DNA of 10,363 nucleotides from Treponema sp. (GTDB lineage: Bacteria > Spirochaetota > Spirochaetia > Treponematales > Breznakiellaceae): the NCBI GenBank assembly GCA_031257595.1, contig JAIROH010000017.1:1-10363 (forward strand). The letters are read 5' to 3'. The position numbers were made by a program, and so were the translations under genes. The notes under the pieces were generated by a model. That model did not search any database. It was not told where the DNA came from and saw nothing but the letters and a program-made list of their open reading frames with translations. Positions 6,920-10,363 of this stretch are shown here, piece by piece. Within the stretch, counting starts at the first letter, position 1, and each line of letters begins with the position of its first letter.

Positions 6920-6950
6920 GCTGTTCCAAAACTTCAGTTTTTGGAACAGC
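6920..6950. repeat. Palindrome in the pgi 5' leader, related to 5233-5272
   Basis: Arms GCTGTTCCAAAACT (6920-6933) and AGTTTTTGGAACAGC (6936-6950) pair along their length with one bulged base and a two-base gap. On the minus strand the hairpin is followed by CTCATTTT, a weak U-rich tail, so partial attenuation of pgi transcription is possible. The core TGTTCC-(C)-AAAA(A)CT is the same as in the palindrome after pgi. Confidence 0.85.
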
Positions 6951-6962
6951 AACCTTATCTGT

Positions 6963-6991
6963 AGTATACATCATCAATGTGTGCTTGTCAG
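6963..6991 (-). promoter_or_regulatory. pgi promoter
   Basis: On the minus strand CTGACA (6991-6986), a 17-nt spacer and TATACT (6968-6963) make a good sigma70-type promoter. Transcription would start near 6956, just before the leader palindrome, about 80 nt from the pgi ATG. Confidence 0.6.
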
Positions 6992-7055
6992 GTTTGTTTT
7001 ACAACGGATAATTCATCATGTTTTGGCACTATTGCTGTTACAGGCGTATTGCTTG

Positions 7056-7085
7056 TTGATCTGAACGGATATAACGGAGTATACT
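7056..7085 (+). promoter_or_regulatory. Promoter of the HPt/HD-GYP operon
   Basis: TTGATC (7056-7061), an 18-nt spacer and TATACT (7080-7085) precede the HPt start by about 30 nt. A second, weaker candidate is TTGTCA (6985-6990) with ATAATT (7008-7013), which overlaps the divergent pgi promoter. Confidence 0.5.
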
Positions 7086-7117
7086 TTAATGTGGCTTTTC
7101 CAGCCATCGGAGGAACA

Positions 7118-7459
7118 ATGGGAGATATTGTGTATATTGACCAGGAAGACGGTAAAAAGCGCGTTATGAACAACGCGAAACTCTATGCCAAGCTTCTCAC
7201 CAAATTCAGGGACGAAACGAAAATTGAGCCGATTTTTACCGCCCTTGACGGGGGCAATTACGAAGAAGCCCAGGGACTGACCCATACAATCAAGGGCATA
7301 ACGGCGAATCTTTCCATCAAAGAACTTAACCTTCGTATCCAGGAGCTGGAGGCGCAGATTAAGGCAAAGGATGTTAAAAACGAAACAATAGAGGCGGTCA
7401 AGGCCGCCTTTGCCGAAACGATGGCGCGGATTGACAAGGTTATCGCCGAAAATGTCTAA
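7118..7459 (+). CDS. HPt (histidine phosphotransfer) domain protein
   Basis: A 113-residue, single-domain protein. The segment EEAQGLTHTIKGITANLSIKEL (about 49-70) is the HPt signature, with H56 as the phospho-accepting histidine, followed by long helices as expected for the four-helix bundle. HPt proteins relay phosphate between response regulator domains and kinases. The start is ATG 7118, with GGAGG at 7109-7113. An in-frame ATG at 6977 would add 47 residues with no family similarity and would put the -10 element inside the gene. It overlaps the next gene by 8 nt, so the two are translationally coupled and probably act together. No sensor kinase lies in the window. Confidence 0.85.
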   Translation: MGDIVYIDQEDGKKRVMNNAKLYAKLLTKFRDETKIEPIFTALDGGNYEEAQGLTHTIKGITANLSIKELNLRIQELEAQIKAKDVKNETIEAVKAAFAETMARIDKVIAENV

Positions 7460-8516
7460 CAGTAAAGTTCCTGTCGTATTGGTGGTTGACGATGTAGAGA
7501 TGAACCGCCTCATACTGGAGGAGATTCTTAAAAACGATTATTCGATCCTTACCGCGGAAAACGGGAAAAAAGCGCTTGGAGTACTGCAGAACGCGGCGGT
7601 ACTGCCAAAGATAATCCTTCTTGACGTGTTTATGCCGGAAATGAACGGATACGAGTTTCTTGAAATCATGAAGGCGGATGAATCCTTTAAAAGGATTCCG
7701 GTGATCTTTATCACTACTTCGGATTCGGAAAGCGAAGCCCTTTCCGCCGGGGCGGTGGATTTTATATCCAAGCCCTTCCTGCCGGAAATCGTTAAACTCC
7801 GGGTAAAGAACCAGGTGGAGCTGAAAAACTACAGCGACAATCTGGAAGAAATGGTCGCGGAAAAAACCGCGGAGGCTACCTCGACGCTGGACAATACTCT
7901 CCAGGCTATCGCGAACATCATAGAATACCGTAACCTGGAATCGGGGAGCCATGTAAAACGCACCCAGTTTTTTTGTAAAGCCCTTATTGACTACCTTATC
8001 GAAACCAATTCCGTCTATGCCGAAGAGCTTAAGGCAAACGAGCCGGATATCATCGTCAAGGCAATGGCCCTCCACGATGTCGGAAAGATCGGCATACCCG
8101 ACAAAATACTGCTTAAACCCGGCAAGCTTGATCAGGAAGAGTACGAGGTTATGAAAACCCATACCACGGTAGGAAAGAACATCATCGAGGAAATGATGAG
8201 GGCCGTTAAGGATGAGGATTCCACCTATCTGCGGCATTGTCTTGATATTGCCTACTGCCACCACGAACGTTACGACGGCAAAGGCTACCCCCGGGGTCTC
8301 AAGGGAACCGAAATTCCCCTGGCGGCGCGTCTTGCGTCCCTGGCCGATGTATACGACGCCCTGGCATGCGCCCGTGTGTACAAGGCCGCCTTTTCCTATG
8401 AGGAAACAATCAAGATTATAAGCGAAGGCAGGGGTACCCAGTTTGATCCTGTCCTTACCGATGCGGTTATAGCCATCCAGGATCGTTTCAGGGAAATTTC
8501 CCAGCAATATAAGTAG
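7452..8516 (+). CDS. Response regulator with HD-GYP c-di-GMP phosphodiesterase domain
   Basis: 354 residues. The N-terminal receiver domain (about 6-120) has D13-D14, phospho-acceptor D58 in LLDVFMPEMNGYEF, TT at 88-89 and K107 in FISKPF. A short coiled-coil linker (about 125-150) leads to the HD-GYP domain: H208-D209 in MALHDVGKIGIPD, HHERYDGKGYP (270-280), LKGTEIPLAARLASLADVYDAL, and GTQFDP (328-333). All metal-binding and GYP residues are present, so phosphodiesterase activity on c-di-GMP is expected. The start chosen is ATG 7452, overlapping the HPt stop; an upstream in-frame start at 7410 would add unrelated residues. Phosphorylation by the HPt partner is inferred from gene order. Confidence 0.93.
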   Translation: MSNSKVPVVLVVDDVEMNRLILEEILKNDYSILTAENGKKALGVLQNAAVLPKIILLDVFMPEMNGYEFLEIMKADESFKRIPVIFITTSDSESEALSAGAVDFISKPFLPEIVKLRVKNQVELKNYSDNLEEMVAEKTAEATSTLDNTLQAIANIIEYRNLESGSHVKRTQFFCKALIDYLIETNSVYAEELKANEPDIIVKAMALHDVGKIGIPDKILLKPGKLDQEEYEVMKTHTTVGKNIIEEMMRAVKDEDSTYLRHCLDIAYCHHERYDGKGYPRGLKGTEIPLAARLASLADVYDALACARVYKAAFSYEETIKIISEGRGTQFDPVLTDAVIAIQDRFREISQQYK

Positions 8517-8543
8517 AGTTTCGGCGGGCTGCGTTACGCCTCC

Positions 8544-8805
8544 AGTGTTCTGTAAAATACAGATCATATACAGACCGTATTCAACAGATAAAACTCTACT
8601 CTTGTAGTTTTGGCTAAATCAAAGAACGGATATTGTCAACGGAGCAGTGCTCCGAGTTCGCGTCGCCGGGATTTTGGCAGGTACACCTGCAAAAAAGTAT
8701 CGCGGGGTGGCCGCAAAACCTGACCCGGACTTGTCCGGGGCGGGTTTTTGCGGACAGGGCCCCAAACTTTTTTGTGTGCCTGCCTCGATAATCAGCGACG
8801 CGGAC
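8544..8805 (+). repeat. Structured dispersed element, copy B (candidate ncRNA)
   Basis: The second copy of the element at 2748-3111, same orientation, 262 nt, and also directly after a plus-strand gene. The 5' block of about 90 nt aligns base by base with copy A with scattered changes. The outer stem is 8656-8666 with 8795-8805 (11 bp, one G-T), of a sequence unrelated to that of copy A. The inner stem is 8676-8686 with 8774-8784, with one C-to-T change that keeps pairing as G-T. The A/T stem AAAAAAG/CTTTTTT is kept, as is its 4-nt bulge. The tip holds CCGCAAAA...TTTTTGCGG enclosing CCCGGACTTGTCCGGG in place of the hairpin array. Small local hairpins are GGAGC-AGT-GCTCC (8641-8653) and TCTGTA-AAA-TACAGA (8549-8563). 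Confidence 0.75.
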
Positions 8806-8850
8806 GCAAGCTGTCATTATGGCATTTGATTTTGCCGGAACACCAGGCCG

Positions 8851-8913
8851 GGGTTCAGCCCTGTCGCGCGTATCCTGCGCGCTTTTCCTCCCTTTGGTCG
8901 GCGGGCTGAACCC
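8851..8913. repeat. Branched inverted repeat downstream of ssrA
   Basis: GGGTTCAGCCC (8851-8861) and GGGCTGAACCC (8903-8913) form a perfect 11-bp stem enclosing a smaller GCGCG/CGCGC stem (8866-8870 with 8878-8882). It resembles a tRNA arm superficially but has no acceptor stem or anticodon arm. There is no T-tract on the minus strand, so it is at best an atypical terminator for tmRNA. Confidence 0.7.
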
Positions 8914-8971
8914 TTCGACTCCCGTATTGACCGACAGTGTATAAATTTTTTTGGAGGTGGCGGGAGTCGAA
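8914..8971. repeat. Inverted copy of the tmRNA T-arm sequence
   Basis: TTCGACTCCCG at 8914-8924 is the perfect reverse complement of CGGGAGTCGAA at 8961-8971, which is the T loop and 3' T-stem strand of tmRNA. The two are separated by 36 nt. In a precursor RNA reading past the tmRNA 3' end, this 11-bp helix would compete with the T arm. Confidence 0.75.
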
Positions 8972-9294
8972 CCCGCGTCCTAATACGCGAAATACAGGCC
9001 TCTACAGGTTTAGCCGTTTATTGGATTGTCGGGATCGGCTTGGCTAAGCGGCGCGCGGCCCATCCGTATTCCGGGAATTTCTCGCCTCACCCCGTCCGGA
9101 ACCGGAGATCGGCCAGCCTTGATTGCAACGCGGAAGTCCTTCCTCAAGGCGGCGGAAGGGTTCCACGCGGTTACGCAGCTAAGGCGTAATCGTAACTGTC
9201 GTTGTTGGCAGTTAAATTTTTGCCCAATCAGGAGATGGGCGCTCCACCTGCAGCCTGTACCCCGAACCGTACCAGTCGAAACCGGTACACCCCC
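8952..9294 (-). ncRNA. ssrA: tmRNA (transfer-messenger RNA)
   Basis: Rescues stalled ribosomes by trans-translation with SmpB. On the minus strand the 5' end GGGGGTG (9294-9288) pairs with CACCTCC (8959-8953) as the 7-bp acceptor stem (one G-U), followed by discriminator A at 8952. The D-arm-like GGTTTCGACTGG lies near the 5' end. The T arm GCGGG-TTCGACT-CCCGC lies near the 3' end. Between them are a tag reading frame (9209-9171) and a pseudoknot-rich region. The length is 343 nt. The CCA end is not encoded: the next three bases are AAA, so it must be added by tRNA nucleotidyltransferase. A promoter and a leader hairpin lie upstream. No conventional terminator is visible. Confidence 0.96.
9171..9209 (-). 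other. tmRNA tag-peptide reading frame
   Basis: The resume codon is GCC at 9209-9207, and the frame runs to TAA at 9173-9171, giving the tag ANNDSYDYALAA. The YALAA end is the usual signal for ClpXP-type proteolysis. The tag closely resembles the treponemal type (ANSDSFDYALAA in T. pallidum, from memory), which is the best taxonomic clue in the window. Confidence 0.93.
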
Positions 9295-9299
9295 GGAGC

Positions 9300-9327
9300 A
9301 ACAGAGACTTTTCACAAAGCCTCTGTT
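9300..9327 (-). other. Leader hairpin in the tmRNA precursor
   Basis: The minus strand reads AACAGAGGCTTT-GTGA-AAAGTCTCTGTT: a 12-bp stem with one G-U and a GNRA-type tetraloop. It ends five bases before the mature tmRNA 5' end, inside the predicted primary transcript. Confidence 0.75.
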
Positions 9328-9337
9328 ACATTACATA

Positions 9338-9372
9338 AGGATAGTATACTTCCGGGTATGCGGTCAAATCAA
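9338..9372 (-). promoter_or_regulatory. ssrA promoter
   Basis: Two overlapping sigma70-like solutions exist on the minus strand: TTGATT (9372-9367), 18 nt, TATACT (9348-9343); or TTGACC (9367-9362), 18 nt, TATCCT (9343-9338). Either gives a short leader of roughly 40 nt containing the hairpin at 9300-9327. Confidence 0.6.
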
Positions 9373-9621
9373 CTATCCGCAAAGACAGTCAGCGCGGGGT
9401 GTCTGCAGGGCTCCTGCATTTACTTTTTCAACAAAACTACAAAGTTAACGAAGTCAAAAAAGTTCCGGTACAAAGCCTCGTTTTTCTCCGTCCTTCTTTT
9501 TTCTGATTGACCGCGAAAGCGGTCTCCCCTTCGACTTGGCGGTTAAAAATTCTTCAAATTCCGGTAACTTCGCAACGATTGGAAAGTAAACGCCGATGCC
9601 CTGTGTTGAAACATACCTTTC
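9373..9621. other. Intergenic stretch between the ssrA and valS promoters
   Basis: No gene is supported here. The only clear structure is GACCGC-GAAA-GCGGTC (9509-9524), a 6-bp hairpin with a GNRA loop and no T-tract after it on either strand. A 61-codon TTG-initiated frame on the minus strand (9639-9454) has no recognisable similarity. Confidence 0.5.
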
Positions 9622-9651
9622 TTGAACATGTTCCTCCAAATAGGGTATAGT
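9622..9651 (+). promoter_or_regulatory. valS promoter, very close to the start codon
   Basis: TTGAAC (9622-9627), an 18-nt spacer and TATAGT (9646-9651). The expected transcription start, 7-9 nt downstream, falls at 9658-9660, at or just before the valS ATG at 9660. Confidence 0.55.
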
Positions 9652-9659
9652 TCCCTACA

Positions 9660-10363
9660 ATGTTTAAGGCTGTTGAACTTGAAAAGGCGTACAATCCCCG
9701 GCATTTTGAGGACGCCATCTACCGGCGCTGGAAAGAATCGGGGGCGTTTAAGCCCCATGGGGAAAGCGAAAGTTTTACGATTGTCATTCCGCCGCCGAAT
9801 GTAACCGGAGTGCTTCACCTGGGCCATGGGCTCAACAATTCCCTCCAGGATATCATCATCCGCTTTCACCGCATGAGGGGCGAGAATACCCTGTGGGTGC
9901 CGGGCACCGATCACGCCGGTATCGCGACGCAGAACGTTGTCGAAAAGAAGCTCCGGGCAAAGGGGATCAACCGCCGTGACATGGAGCGGGAAAAATTTAT
10001 TGAAGAAACATGGAAGGTCAAGAACGAACACCACGAGATCATTTCACGCCAGCTTGCCCGTATCGGCGCGTCGGTGGATTGGTCCCGGGAACGCTTTACC
10101 CTTGACGAAGGCCTTTCGAAGGCCGTGCGTGAGGTGTTTGTTACGCTATACGAGCGGGATCTTCTGTATAAGGGCAATTACCTCGTGAACTGGTGTTGTT
10201 CCTGCGGGACGGCCCTTTCCGATGATGAAGTGGATCACGAGGATACGCCGGGGAAGATGTACCATATCCGTTATCCGGTCGTGGGCGGCGGCTTTATCGA
10301 GCTTGCCACGACAAGGCCCGAGACGATGCTTGGGGATACCGCCGTCGCGGTTCATCCCGACGA
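9660..10363 (+). CDS. valS: Valyl-tRNA synthetase, N-terminal part (runs off the window)
   Basis: Charges tRNA-Val with valine; class I synthetase, cytosolic. The 234 visible residues start MFKAVELEKAYNPRHFE. They contain IPPPNVTGVLHLGHG (HIGH-type motif, H53-L-G-H56), TLWVPGTDHAGIATQ, the NWCCSCGTALSDDEV segment typical of ValRS, and the start of the CP1 editing domain (ATTRPETMLGDTAVAVHP). Editing there removes mischarged Thr. The ATG at 9660 is the only reasonable start: the frame has a TAG at 9648-9650 and no alternative start codon before the HIGH region. There is no Shine-Dalgarno sequence before it, unlike most other genes here, consistent with a leaderless mRNA. The C-terminal catalytic (KMSKS) and anticodon-binding parts lie beyond the window. 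Confidence 0.96.
   Translation, partial: MFKAVELEKAYNPRHFEDAIYRRWKESGAFKPHGESESFTIVIPPPNVTGVLHLGHGLNNSLQDIIIRFHRMRGENTLWVPGTDHAGIATQNVVEKKLRAKGINRRDMEREKFIEETWKVKNEHHEIISRQLARIGASVDWSRERFTLDEGLSKAVREVFVTLYERDLLYKGNYLVNWCCSCGTALSDDEVDHEDTPGKMYHIRYPVVGGGFIELATTRPETMLGDTAVAVHPD

Noticed and set aside
6977..7117. N-terminal extension of the HPt protein from the upstream ATG
   Set aside because: The extension shows no HPt similarity, overlaps the candidate promoter, and the inner ATG has a good GGAGG site.
7440..8567. 375-codon frame antisense to the HD-GYP gene
   Set aside because: It is a shadow of a well-supported gene; the translation has no domain pattern.
8614..8829. Frames of 60-67 codons on both strands across copy B
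   Set aside because: They cover the stems of the structured element. Both strands are open because of composition, and neither frame is conserved with copy A.
8846..8913. Possible tRNA gene (GGTTC-like motif in a stem)
   Set aside because: There is only an 11-bp inverted repeat with a small inner stem. No acceptor, D or anticodon arms can be drawn.
9454..9639. 61-codon minus-strand frame between ssrA and valS
   Set aside because: TTG start, no recognisable similarity, and it overlaps the valS promoter.

Overview
This is ordinary bacterial chromosome, dense with genes and moderately GC-rich. It most resembles a spirochaete of the Treponema group, possibly a gut-associated one. The main evidence is the tmRNA tag peptide ANNDSYDYALAA, which resembles the treponemal tag type. 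Supporting points are the DUF3782-like PD-(D/E)XK protein and the style of the signalling genes. The genus is an inference; no 16S rRNA gene is present.

Layout. (1) 1-2749, plus strand: a tight, probably co-transcribed run of four genes. These are the C-terminal end of an Mrr-like endonuclease-fold protein, a calcineurin-type metallophosphoesterase, a ParB/Srx-fold protein overlapping it by 32 nt, and pyridoxal kinase pdxY with an unusual insertion. (2) 2748-3111: copy A of a large structured repeat carrying a string of short hairpins. (3) 3124-4098, plus: a cytosolic M28-type zinc peptidase. (4) 4131-6877, minus: a PD-(D/E)XK nuclease-fold protein that looks 5'-truncated, a flavin-reductase-like protein, and glucose-6-phosphate isomerase (pgi). 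Related short palindromes sit on both sides of pgi. (5) 6950-8516: divergent promoters, then a two-gene signalling operon on plus, an HPt phosphotransfer protein overlapping an HD-GYP response regulator. (6) 8544-8805: copy B of the structured repeat. (7) 8851-9372, minus: tmRNA (ssrA) with a promoter, a leader hairpin, and palindromic sequence downstream, one arm of which is complementary to the tmRNA T arm. (8) 9660 to the end, plus: the N-terminal third or so of valyl-tRNA synthetase (valS), with a promoter so close to the ATG that the mRNA may be leaderless.

How the parts fit together. Housekeeping functions (vitamin B6 salvage, glycolysis, ribosome rescue, Val-tRNA charging) are mixed with c-di-GMP signalling. 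The HPt protein and the HD-GYP regulator are translationally coupled and probably act in one phosphorelay, but the sensor kinase is not here. The most interesting signal is the pair of dispersed elements at 2748-3111 and 8544-8805. They share conserved blocks, and each can form an outer 11-bp stem of entirely different sequence with pairing preserved. That pattern suggests a conserved RNA structure rather than a plain DNA repeat. In copy A the outer stem also overlaps the Shine-Dalgarno sequence of the downstream peptidase gene.
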